A DNA stretch of 64,000 bases from Spirosoma sp. KCTC 42546 (lineage in GTDB: Bacteria; Bacteroidota; Bacteroidia; Cytophagales; Spirosomataceae), in NCBI RefSeq assembly GCF_006965485.1, contig NZ_CP041360.1, forward strand, positions 4,940,501 through 5,004,500. The letters run 5' to 3'. Made by a program: the position numbers and the translations under genes. The notes beneath the pieces are model-generated. The model was not told where the DNA came from. It did not search any database and worked only from the letters and a program-made list of their open reading frames with translations. This document shows, in pieces, positions 1 through 7,119 of the stretch. The first letter of the stretch is position 1; each line of letters begins with the position of its first letter.

Positions 1-240
1 GCAACTAATAGCATCCTCCACCGTACCAAGGCCGTTCATCCTGACAAGGGTAGACAACTCCATCAGGTGATGAGCCTCAATCACTCGCTTACGCCCGTTA
101 CGCTTGCCACATTGTTGACATTGAAAATGGTCACGCAAAAACACACTTCGTTTCCAGGCTTCGTACTGAGGCAATTTGCGAATGAGTTTAACCAAGCCCG
201 TAACACTCATACGGGCTTGGTTTTTTGTCTCACTTTTCAT
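1..240 (-). CDS. HNH endonuclease, 3' part beyond window edge
   Basis: Reading the minus strand from an ATG at 240 gives 80 codons open to the window edge. The protein has the usual HNH opening: a W-K-R-x-V-F-x-R-D segment, a CxxC knuckle (C-Q-Q-C-G-K), then E-A-H-H, the first catalytic histidines; the final HxxxH/N part lies outside the window. HNH proteins of this type nick or cut DNA, in phages often during packaging. The start overlaps the stop of the antirepressor gene (ATGA), so the two are probably cotranslated. An internal ATG at codon 11 is an alternative start, because a 12-bp hairpin covers codons 7-17. Confidence 0.75.
   Translation of the reverse strand, partial: MKSETKNQARMSVTGLVKLIRKLPQYEAWKRSVFLRDHFQCQQCGKRNGRKRVIEAHHLMELSTLVRMNGLGTVEDAISC
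190..222. terminator. 12-bp perfect hairpin at the 5' end of the HNH gene
   Basis: AACCAAGCCCGT and its exact complement flank a 9-nt loop. On the plus strand six T follow, so it resembles a rho-independent terminator for transcripts coming from the left. On the minus strand it lies inside codons 7-17 of the HNH gene and could hide an alternative start or attenuate that gene. Confidence 0.55.
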
Positions 241-986
241 TCCTCCACGTACTTGAGTTCCGCCATTATTAAGCCGTGGATTTTGTCTAAATGCCCATAG
301 CGCTCAATGGCATCCAGCATGGATTCTCCACTCAAGCGGATCAAGCGGTATACGTTAATACTCCACACCTCGTTAAGCCGCTTATACAGGTAATTGTAGG
401 TTTCTCCCTGTTCGGCTCCATGATACCCACAGTACTCGTTTACCCGATGCTTCACCGCTTGCCGCAAATCCGAAGCAGGTCGTTTGGGGGGATTGGTCAG
501 CGAAGGGGTACGTTTTAGGTGAGGAGGAATAACCGATGGGCGAATTAGGCCCGAACTCCCTTTTATACTTTCCACCTCCGCCCGTAGTTGAGCCAGTAGA
601 TTGCCCTGCTCCACCAACGCATGGGCCTGTTGCAGTAAAACCTGTTCCACTGACAGTAAAACCGGAGAAAGCTGTTGTTGGGCTTTCCGTTCACACTCCA
701 AGAAGTACCGTCGGATTTCCTCCCCTTTATCGGTTCGGGCAAGCATGGACAGGCGTTTGGCAAAATCCACTGTCAAATGGAAATCCTTTGTCGCATTACC
801 GCTCGACACTAGGTCGAACCCCTCCCAGTCTTCACCCTCTTTGCCGTAGGGATTATTAATGATGTTCTTTTTCGACCAGCGCGACCATTGCGAAGGGTCG
901 AACCCTAAGAAGTCATACAACTCTCGAGCGGAGGCTACCACCGACGAACCTTGTTCGTTGTTGGTAATTCGGATGAGGTCGTTCAT
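237..986 (-). CDS. phage antirepressor, AntA/AntB-type
   Basis: A 249-residue protein. Residues about 15-105 match the AntA fold: a start like S-A-R-E-L-Y-D-F-L, then a W-x-x-W-S-K segment and L-T-V-D-F-A-K-R-L-S-M-L-A-R-T, a hallmark of these domains. The C-terminal ~80 residues (H-R-V-N-E-Y onward) resemble the helical C-terminal domains of phage antirepressors. Such proteins bind or displace a phage repressor to trigger induction. ATG at 986 is preferred over GTG at 989 because it gives a TGATG overlap with the upstream stop. It lies in a minus-strand operon behind the XRE gene and before the HNH gene, which suggests the regulatory end of another phage or element. Confidence 0.75.
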   Translation of the reverse strand: MNDLIRITNNEQGSSVVASARELYDFLGFDPSQWSRWSKKNIINNPYGKEGEDWEGFDLVSSGNATKDFHLTVDFAKRLSMLARTDKGEEIRRYFLECERKAQQQLSPVLLSVEQVLLQQAHALVEQGNLLAQLRAEVESIKGSSGLIRPSVIPPHLKRTPSLTNPPKRPASDLRQAVKHRVNEYCGYHGAEQGETYNYLYKRLNEVWSINVYRLIRLSGESMLDAIERYGHLDKIHGLIMAELKYVEE

Positions 987-1333
987 CACTTAGCCTTAGG
1001 GTCTTTTCGGTAGTTGCTGATAAAACTTTTCGTCCGATCTTCCACGGAAAAAATACTGACTTGTGGGTTAGAGGCAAGGTAATTGGCCTCAACAAGTTGA
1101 GCGGCTAACTCAAAAAGCGCATTCTGAATTTCCTGATAGGACTCTACCTCTTGCAGGTGACCCGACGCGGCTTCGTCGTCACCCTTTCCAAAGGCCAGCA
1201 ATAGGGCGCGAATGGAATTATTCTTACTTAACTCCAAGGCCCAATAAATACGGGTAGCCTCGGAATCTTGCTCGGGGTCGGTCGCAAAGGAAACGTTTAA
1301 GGTGCCTATAAACTCTGCTGTTGGCTTAGTCAT
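986..1333 (-). CDS. hypothetical protein (115 aa) in regulatory operon
   Basis: Soluble, acidic protein of unknown function with no recognised motif, signal peptide or membrane segment. It starts inside the last codons of the upstream gene (8-bp overlap) and ends in a TGATG overlap with the antirepressor gene, so it is almost certainly translated as part of the same operon. Confidence 0.65.
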   Translation of the reverse strand: MTKPTAEFIGTLNVSFATDPEQDSEATRIYWALELSKNNSIRALLLAFGKGDDEAASGHLQEVESYQEIQNALFELAAQLVEANYLASNPQVSIFSVEDRTKSFISNYRKDPKAK

Positions 1334-1874
1334 GACTCACCTCCTTTTTAGGCTTAAAAGCAGTGGTGTAGCCTGAATTGGTATTGAAGAACTCAAATTC
1401 CTCTTTTAGCTTATTAACATCATTAAGATGAGAAACAAAATCGCGTATCTCATACCGATACTGATTTAGGTCCACATTTTCACTACCTACCCAGTGCGAA
1501 AACATTTCGACCTGTAGACCTTCGCTTGAAGGAGTATCCCGAAAGTTCCACATTCGATACAACAGATCGAATAAGCCACTGAGGGTCTCTTCGTCACTGG
1601 CTATTTTTTGAAGGAAAGCCTTTTGCCAATCATCCGGCATAGAAAGGGTTTTGGCCGCATTTTGGGCCATTTGTGGAGGGGTGTTTGCATTCCTTCCCCT
1701 ACCCACGTAACTTTGTTCCGTGTTACACATAACTCGAAAGGTTAAATTGTTGCACATTGCCCCTTTGCTGAGTCTGCCAAGATTTGCAGCATTGGGGTTT
1801 TTATTAACTATCAATTCATTGCATACTGTCCAGCGGGCAACCCTATAGGTATTATATCGCCTTTTCTGCATCAC
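1326..1874 (-). CDS. hypothetical protein (up to 182 aa)
   Basis: Unknown function. The N-terminal 70 residues are basic and rich in Asn and Cys and may be partly untranslated; several internal ATGs could be the true start. The C-terminal half has helical, acidic character (D-V-N-K-L-K-E-E-F-E-F-F). It is first of the three genes leading to the antirepressor and overlaps the next one by 8 bp. Confidence 0.5.
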   Translation of the reverse strand: MMQKRRYNTYRVARWTVCNELIVNKNPNAANLGRLSKGAMCNNLTFRVMCNTEQSYVGRGRNANTPPQMAQNAAKTLSMPDDWQKAFLQKIASDEETLSGLFDLLYRMWNFRDTPSSEGLQVEMFSHWVGSENVDLNQYRYEIRDFVSHLNDVNKLKEEFEFFNTNSGYTTAFKPKKEVSHD

Positions 1875-1932
1875 ATTAACATAACAAATATATCAATTGT
1901 CAACATATATATCAACAATAAGAATAAAAAAA

Positions 1933-2139
1933 TTATTGATAGCGTACAATTAGGCCCAATCCTAAAACCTCCCCGATTTTTTGCAAAGTCACAATAGTTA
2001 TATTCTGACTACCACTTTCATATCTACTATATGCAGATTTGGAGATACCTAATTTATCAGCCATTTCTTGTTGGGTCATTCCCTTGGCCTTCCTAGCCTC
2101 CCGTATCAACTGCCCTACCTGCTCTGTGATCTCTGACAT
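1933..2139 (-). CDS. XRE-family helix-turn-helix repressor
   Basis: A 68-residue protein that is almost entirely one Cro/C1-type HTH: I-R-E-A-R-K-A-K-G-M-T-Q-Q-E-M-A, then G-I-S-K-S-A-Y-S-R-Y-E-S-G as recognition helix, then L-x-K-I-G-E-V-L. Small XRE proteins like this act as phage or toxin-antitoxin repressors. It sits upstream of the antirepressor operon, and an inverted repeat (2203-2217) stands 64 bp before its start, so autoregulation is likely. Its C-terminus is only six residues beyond the HTH, with no peptidase or dimer domain. Confidence 0.85.
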   Translation of the reverse strand: MSEITEQVGQLIREARKAKGMTQQEMADKLGISKSAYSRYESGSQNITIVTLQKIGEVLGLGLIVRYQ

Positions 2140-2202
2140 AACCCCTTTATCAAAATCTTATTTCGTATAAAGGTAAGCAGTAGACGTTTATCTACAGTAA
2201 AG

Positions 2203-2217
2203 TGAAAGTTTCTTTCA
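2203..2217. promoter_or_regulatory. operator-like inverted repeat upstream of XRE gene
   Basis: TGAAAG TTT CTTTCA, perfect 6-bp arms with a 3-bp spacer, in the leader of the XRE gene. Size and place fit a dimeric HTH operator; binding is inferred. Confidence 0.5.
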
Positions 2218-2354
2218 TATAAATGAACTCCTCGCTTTACCAAGTGGCAACATTTGATGTAGCTACATGTTTTAGCCCCACTTGGGTAACTACTATCAAT
2301 AGGTAATCACTCTATCTATTTGCCTTTAGAAAGGAAAGTACGATCCACCAAACT

Positions 2355-2654
2355 ATGAAGCTGCTTGAAGCAATTTTTCATTACACAAAAGACCATCATT
2401 TGGAGCTAATAGGTCTACTAGTAGTCTATTTTTCTCTTATTGTCACCATTTAGTAGTATTTAGGCCAAAGAAAGCCCGAAGAGAAAGACAAGAGGTTCAA
2501 TAATTATCATAGGCTTCTAAAAGAGCCTATCGGCGAAAACCCAAATCAAACAATGTATTTATCCAGGCAAGTAGCCATTGTATTTGAACCTAGAAATTAC
2601 CCCGAATACAACGGAGTTAAAGAACGAATACTCATTGAGCTTCTTCAAACTTAG
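2355..2654 (+). pseudogene. small membrane protein gene with two adjacent in-frame stops
   Basis: An ATG at 2355 opens a 32-residue peptide with one hydrophobic helix (L-I-G-L-L-V-V-Y-F-S-L-I-V-T-I), ended by two consecutive TAG codons (2451-2456). In the same frame, reading continues for 65 codons to 2654 with normal-looking protein (K-R-F-N-N-Y-H, then A-I-V-F-E-P-R-N-Y-P-E-Y-N-G-V-K-E-R-I-L). The F-E-x-R-N-(F/Y)-P-E-Y part resembles a conserved tail I recall from small Bacteroidota membrane proteins. The simplest reading is one 98-residue gene broken by stops; alternatively the first 32 residues are a separate peptide. Confidence 0.45.
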
Positions 2655-2714
2655 TCAGTTTCCTCGCAGTCTGAGAGGCTATTAATAGAAATTCAGTTTA
2701 CATTAGAATATATC

Positions 2715-2735
2715 AAAAGCGGACTTTAAGAGTAC
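2715..2735. repeat. direct repeat copy 1
   Basis: AAAAGCGGACTT followed by an imperfect part ending in AGTAC. It is matched at 9743-9763 (18 of 21 bases). The copies bracket the block with the abortive-infection and lipase genes. Confidence 0.4.
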
Positions 2736-2772
2736 TAACGTTAATATAAATTAATAGACTATCAAGAAAAAA

Positions 2773-4020
2773 ATGAATTATAACTTGGTTAGAAATATAG
2801 CATGGGGATTATTAGGCTTTGGCATTTCCATATTTATCTATTTTGTTGTGTCATCAAAAATTGACAATCTTCAAATATGGAGTAGCAATAAAATAGATTT
2901 TGGTATAACAGGGCAGTTTGGCGATTTTATTGGTGGTGTTGTAGGAACCCTATTTTCACTATCAGGGACTTTACTGATTTTCTTAACATTTCAAGAACAA
3001 AAAGAGCAAAATTATAAGGAGTCAATTCGAAACAATATTGACGGATTCGAGTCAACTTTTTTTGAGTTAATAAAATTGCACAGAGAAAATATCAACGAAT
3101 TGAGTTATACAAGATATGATGAGATTGATACTATAAATGGCGAATTAAGCTCAATGCGAACTGCAACAAGCAGGAAAGTGTTTAAAATGATATTTCAGCA
3201 ATTTATTGAATGTTTTAATGAAATAAAAAACTACCCAATTAATGATATTGATAGCGAAATATTAACAAAACCTTATAAAGAAAAACTGAAAAAAATTATA
3301 GCCAAAGTCAATCCTGATATTAATTTGCACGAAATGGCTTATATTGACATAGCCTATTCCATAATTTATTATGGAATAGGCTCAGAAGGAGAATCTATTT
3401 TAAAAAGTAATTTTTCAAATAGATATGAAAAGGGCTATATAAATAACTTATTAAACTATATTAAATTAAAGCCTAGGCAGGAGAATAAGCAGCTTTTTGG
3501 CGAATGGGTTAAGCTAAAGGTCTTAAAAGACGTAGAATTTAAAAATAAGTTAGCAGAATATATTAAAACTGATAATATGAGTTTATTGTCAACTAATGCC
3601 TCGGAAACTAAGGATGTGCCTTCACTATTAAATAACAACTATATAAAATATTATGGAGGTCATCAACATAGATTAGGTCATTATTTTAGGCATTTATTTC
3701 AAAGCTATAAATATTTAAACACGTCCACAGTTTTGAGTGAAAAACAAAAGTACTTTTATGGGAAAATGCTTAGAGCCCAATTATCTACATACGAACAAGC
3801 CTTATTGTTTATAAACAGTATTTCAAGTTTAGGAATGAAGTGGGAATTTACCCCAGATACCTCAGATTTATCTGTACCCAATCCCAAACCTAATGAAAAT
3901 ATCGTTAGAACCGACTTAATTACTACTTACCATTTAATAAAAAACTTGCCCGGCACTCATATTGAAAATTTTGTCTATAAAACTTACTACCCAAATGTTA
4001 AATACGAAACTGAGGAATAA
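2773..4020 (+). CDS. putative phage abortive infection protein (putAbiC-like)
   Basis: A 415-residue protein with two N-terminal membrane helices (about 9-27 and 52-72) and a long cytoplasmic part. The C-terminal block G-H-Q-H-R-L-G-H-Y-F-R-H-L-F-Q (296-310) and R-A-Q-L-S-x-Y-E (336-343) is what I recall for the putAbiC family, membrane proteins linked to abortive infection. Known members halt phage growth by damaging the infected cell; the mechanism of this subfamily is not settled. R300 and H307 form an RX6H spacing, compatible with a HEPN-like active site, but that is inference. Very AT-rich, monocistronic, and unlike the GC-balanced phage genes, so probably acquired. Confidence 0.75.
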   Translation: MNYNLVRNIAWGLLGFGISIFIYFVVSSKIDNLQIWSSNKIDFGITGQFGDFIGGVVGTLFSLSGTLLIFLTFQEQKEQNYKESIRNNIDGFESTFFELIKLHRENINELSYTRYDEIDTINGELSSMRTATSRKVFKMIFQQFIECFNEIKNYPINDIDSEILTKPYKEKLKKIIAKVNPDINLHEMAYIDIAYSIIYYGIGSEGESILKSNFSNRYEKGYINNLLNYIKLKPRQENKQLFGEWVKLKVLKDVEFKNKLAEYIKTDNMSLLSTNASETKDVPSLLNNNYIKYYGGHQHRLGHYFRHLFQSYKYLNTSTVLSEKQKYFYGKMLRAQLSTYEQALLFINSISSLGMKWEFTPDTSDLSVPNPKPNENIVRTDLITTYHLIKNLPGTHIENFVYKTYYPNVKYETEE

Positions 4021-4038
4021 ATTCTATAAAGAGAATAT

Positions 4039-4863
4039 TTACTTAATCAATTTTTCAGGTGGTGACAATAATGTTGCAGTATTATATCCAAAATGGAGGG
4101 TGTTAAATAACATAACGAGCACAAGTAAACAAATACCAAAGAAAAGAATACGATCAAATATATTAGAATCTTTGCTACGAACACCATAATAAAATAGTAC
4201 AGATATAGAGATAGCAGTTACTAAAAAAATAATATCACCATATTCTAGTTTTCTTTCCGGCTCAAATACCTTTTGAAACCCTTTGGGTGCTCCTTTTATT
4301 CTAGTATCTATATACCAATTACCGTTTACTTTGCCAGTATAAATAATAGAAAATGTTGCCCCATCATCAGCTTCTAATCCCTCATCCCCTTCAATCTGTA
4401 AATCAACTTGATCAAATTTACCTTTTACCTGATCTGGGTGAAATGTCTGCGAAAATTTCAATTCAGGACGTGTGGTTGCAATCATCTTGGCCTCTAAAAT
4501 CCTAATAGGAACTGAGCATTTTATGGATATTGGTTTATCCCGAGAAAATGCTGACTTATCTAAGTATTCATTGCCCGCATTCCAAAGAACAACTGTAGCG
4601 GCCCTAACATTCTGAACCTCAACCGAATCATAGTAGACTTTGATTTTTGAATTTTGTCGACTTTCAGTTACTACCACATCGGATATAACTCTATACACAG
4701 GTTTAGCTACCTTCTCTGACTGATAAGCCTGATAAAGTCCATATATACCAAGTACTGTACCAAGTATGGTCAACCATCCCATAAGTGTAGGGTTGGTCAA
4801 AGGGTTGAACTTTGGTTTAGAGGATACTGGTAGTTGTCCCTGTTGAGGTAAGTCTTCGTCCAT
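4039..4863 (-). CDS. hypothetical membrane protein (274 aa)
   Basis: One N-terminal membrane helix (M-G-W-L-T-I-L-G-T-V-L-G-I-Y near residue 30), a beta-rich middle of about 150 residues likely outside the membrane, and two C-terminal helices (around 212-230 and 238-258). The middle (conserved-looking V-x-V-x-N-x-G-x-x-Y and V-D-L-Q-I-E-G-D-E-G) looks like a beta-sandwich. Family not recognised. It is convergent with the AbiC-like gene, with only 18 bp between stops. Confidence 0.65.
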   Translation of the reverse strand: MDEDLPQQGQLPVSSKPKFNPLTNPTLMGWLTILGTVLGIYGLYQAYQSEKVAKPVYRVISDVVVTESRQNSKIKVYYDSVEVQNVRAATVVLWNAGNEYLDKSAFSRDKPISIKCSVPIRILEAKMIATTRPELKFSQTFHPDQVKGKFDQVDLQIEGDEGLEADDGATFSIIYTGKVNGNWYIDTRIKGAPKGFQKVFEPERKLEYGDIIFLVTAISISVLFYYGVRSKDSNIFDRILFFGICLLVLVMLFNTLHFGYNTATLLSPPEKLIK

Positions 4864-5277
4864 TTAGTGTGAGATAATTTGCTGTACTAAGAACGACAAA
4901 CTCCCTTATCATCGCAAATGTATTCCCGACTACCGGCAAGATTTGCTGTATATACATGATTTAAACCGGTTGGTGCAACTACCCATTGTTCAAATAATCG
5001 TCCAAAATGTTTTCACTATGATCTCTTAAACAAAACTATTCTGGTATTGTGATGCAGATCAAGAGGCAACCGCAGAAACTACGACTAGTGGCACAAAAAC
5101 TACAACACCTTAAAAATCAACCAATTACTAAAGTTGCTCACAAAAATACTAATGATTTTTCTGCGAATACGCGTTTCAAGCTTGACAACTCCTTGACAAG
5201 GCGCTACCTTTATTTAACAATCCATTTGCCCTCACTACAGACGGAGCGCACACAATCTTTTAAAGACGTGTACTCCT

Positions 5278-5532
5278 ATGAGCCGGACAAGAACCCCCCA
5301 ATCGGGCAACCGCAAGCCCTCCACCCCTACTTGGCTGGATAAGTTCGAACACCTTTCCCGAATCCTATACCGTTACTGGCGCTGGCATCTTCAGTTTGCA
5401 GCTATTATTCTTTGTGGTATTTTCTTGAAGCCTGAAGTGGCCACTATTTTGATTCCGGCCATTACGTTACTCGGTGGAGCATCGACGATTAAGGAACTCA
5501 GGAGGGGGTATAGGACTAAGCCGGATGAGTAG
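5278..5532 (+). CDS. small membrane protein (84 aa)
   Basis: A basic N-terminus, then a hydrophobic stretch (F-A-A-I-I-L-C-G-I-F-L) and a second one (V-A-T-I-L-I-P-A-I-T-L-L-G-G-A-S), followed by a charged tail. Two short helices and a Gly-rich turn resemble small phage membrane proteins of unknown role. The ATG at 5278 is the only reasonable start. Confidence 0.5.
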   Translation: MSRTRTPQSGNRKPSTPTWLDKFEHLSRILYRYWRWHLQFAAIILCGIFLKPEVATILIPAITLLGGASTIKELRRGYRTKPDE

Positions 5533-5865
5533 ATGAGGTAATTGCAAAATAAATATACACAACTGAATATGTTCATTGACTCAATAAAGGGTATTTTTCC
5601 CGTAGGAAGTGAAGGAAATAAAGGGTTATTTGCCTTTTTGAGTAAAGCTTTATATGACTAAGCTAATTCTCATAGTTTTTGGACTGTTCTTTATTTTGCT
5701 ACTTGATAAGTAATAATTTGTTAGATAACGGGGCAAATAAATGACATATAGTCAATAAGAGTTCCTAACCATCAATTTGCCTTGTGACAAGGTTTTTGGG
5801 ATAAAAAAACAACTATTCACAAAGAATATTTTGTAACTAATTACAATATATAATATAGCAATCAT
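5533..5865 (+). other. intergenic stretch with one micro-ORF
   Basis: AT-rich. The only coding-like item is 5654-5713, a 19-residue peptide that is nearly all hydrophobic (K-L-I-L-I-V-F-G-L-F-F-I-L-L-L) and ends D-K, similar in make-up to small membrane toxins. There is no proof that it is translated. Confidence 0.25.
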
Positions 5866-6732
5866 ATGGATATTGCAACGTTTGTTGGTATAGTAGGTGT
5901 CGCAATAGCAGTATTAGCATGGCTTAAGCCCAAAAGTCCAATTTTAACAACCCCGAAAACTCCAGTTAATTCTGTCCATGTAGATATTTTAACACATGTA
6001 AAGGAGACTAAAATATTACGTGTAGGTTACTGCCACTATCCTCCCTTTTGCTATTCCACCGTAGATGATGTTGAAAAACATGACGGCCTATATATCAATC
6101 TTCTTCGGGCATTTTGTCAAACTCAAGGTATCGAAGCTCAATTTGAACAGATACGTTTTTCATCCTCTATAGACTATTTACTCGCCGATAAAGCTGATAT
6201 TTTGTTATCAATTTTTCAAACTCCGAAACGTAGCCGAAGTGTAGATTTTACCGCTTTCTTACATACGGTGTCTGTATCTGGTATAGTACGCAAAACAGAG
6301 AATAGAATCACCTCACAGTCAGATTTATTACAGTATCCCCTCACCTTTGTCGTCTGTAGAGGTGAGATTGGGCATGAACTTTTAGAGACGTCTATAAAGA
6401 TCAGTCCGAGTAAAGTTACTGTAATAGATACAAGCAACATCGCTGATATCGTTGCCTTTGTTGCGGCTAAAAAGGCAGATATAGCTATTGCAGATAGCTT
6501 ATCTTGCCAGCATGCATTAGATGCAAGAGGAGCAGAAGGTCCTCTTCTTAAGCCAGTTCTGCGAAGGCGCCCATTATATCTTTGCCAAAATGGGATAATG
6601 TTACCCTTAAACCAAGAAAAACTCTCAGATTGGCTGGATAAAGGACTTAAATCGCAATTAAAATTACCAGAGTTCCAAATAATGGAAAATGATTTACTTG
6701 AAAAGTATAATGGGATAATATCAAAGATTTAA
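5866..6732 (+). CDS. membrane-tethered solute-binding domain protein (SBP_bac_3-like)
   Basis: A 288-residue protein. Residues 3-20 form a single membrane helix (T-F-V-G-I-V-G-V-A-I-A-V-L-A-W-L), not a cleavable signal. From about 48 it reads like a periplasmic amino-acid-binding protein: I-L-R-V-G-Y-C-H-Y-P-P-F, then D-G-L-Y-I-N-L-L-R-A, A-D-I-L-L-S-I-F-Q-T-P-K-R-S-R-S-V-D-F-T (the usual 'R-x-x-x-x-x-F-T' segment), and a second lobe ending in K-A-D-I-A-I-A-D. Members bind small polar ligands for ABC uptake or serve as sensor domains. No transporter or kinase gene is adjacent, so an orphan ligand sensor is possible. AT-rich like its neighbours. Confidence 0.7.
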   Translation: MDIATFVGIVGVAIAVLAWLKPKSPILTTPKTPVNSVHVDILTHVKETKILRVGYCHYPPFCYSTVDDVEKHDGLYINLLRAFCQTQGIEAQFEQIRFSSSIDYLLADKADILLSIFQTPKRSRSVDFTAFLHTVSVSGIVRKTENRITSQSDLLQYPLTFVVCRGEIGHELLETSIKISPSKVTVIDTSNIADIVAFVAAKKADIAIADSLSCQHALDARGAEGPLLKPVLRRRPLYLCQNGIMLPLNQEKLSDWLDKGLKSQLKLPEFQIMENDLLEKYNGIISKI

Positions 6733-7119
6733 TTTTCAAAATGAGTTGGACGCAGTTGCTCCCTTTAGGAAAGTTAATTAGTGAGCGAAAGTCATTATAC
6801 CCTCTTATAAATTTCAGCAAAAAGTTAAATGTAGATCAAGACTGAGTACTATTATAACTGTAAAGCCAATTTGAGCCTAATTTTTTGAAGCATAAAAAGG
6901 GTATTTTTTTCGAAGGGTTTTTCGATTAATAATCTTCTTTGTAGCTTGGGCAAAGCTACAAAGAAGATTTATCTAAACCTTAAAACTTGAATACCCCTAT
7001 CAGTTCCATACATAAGTATGTGTAATCATAAAATAATTAATACTTTAGGACAAAAGGAAAAATAAGACAGGTAATACATAAGTTCCTTGCTCAAAAATAA
7101 AGACACTAGTCTAAACTTT
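6733..7119. other. intergenic stretch upstream of the lipase gene
   Basis: No gene recognised. It holds the 17-bp hairpin at 6931-6969 and an AT-rich leader likely to carry the promoter of the lipase gene. Confidence 0.4.
6931..6969. terminator. perfect 17-bp hairpin, probable bidirectional terminator
   Basis: AATCTTCTTTGTAGCTT and its exact complement flank the loop GGGCA. No long T tract follows, so termination is inferred from stem strength and position after the solute-binding gene. Confidence 0.55.

Noticed and set aside
5049..5342. 97-codon plus-strand open frame
   Set aside because: No domain character, and it overlaps the better 5278-5532 gene.
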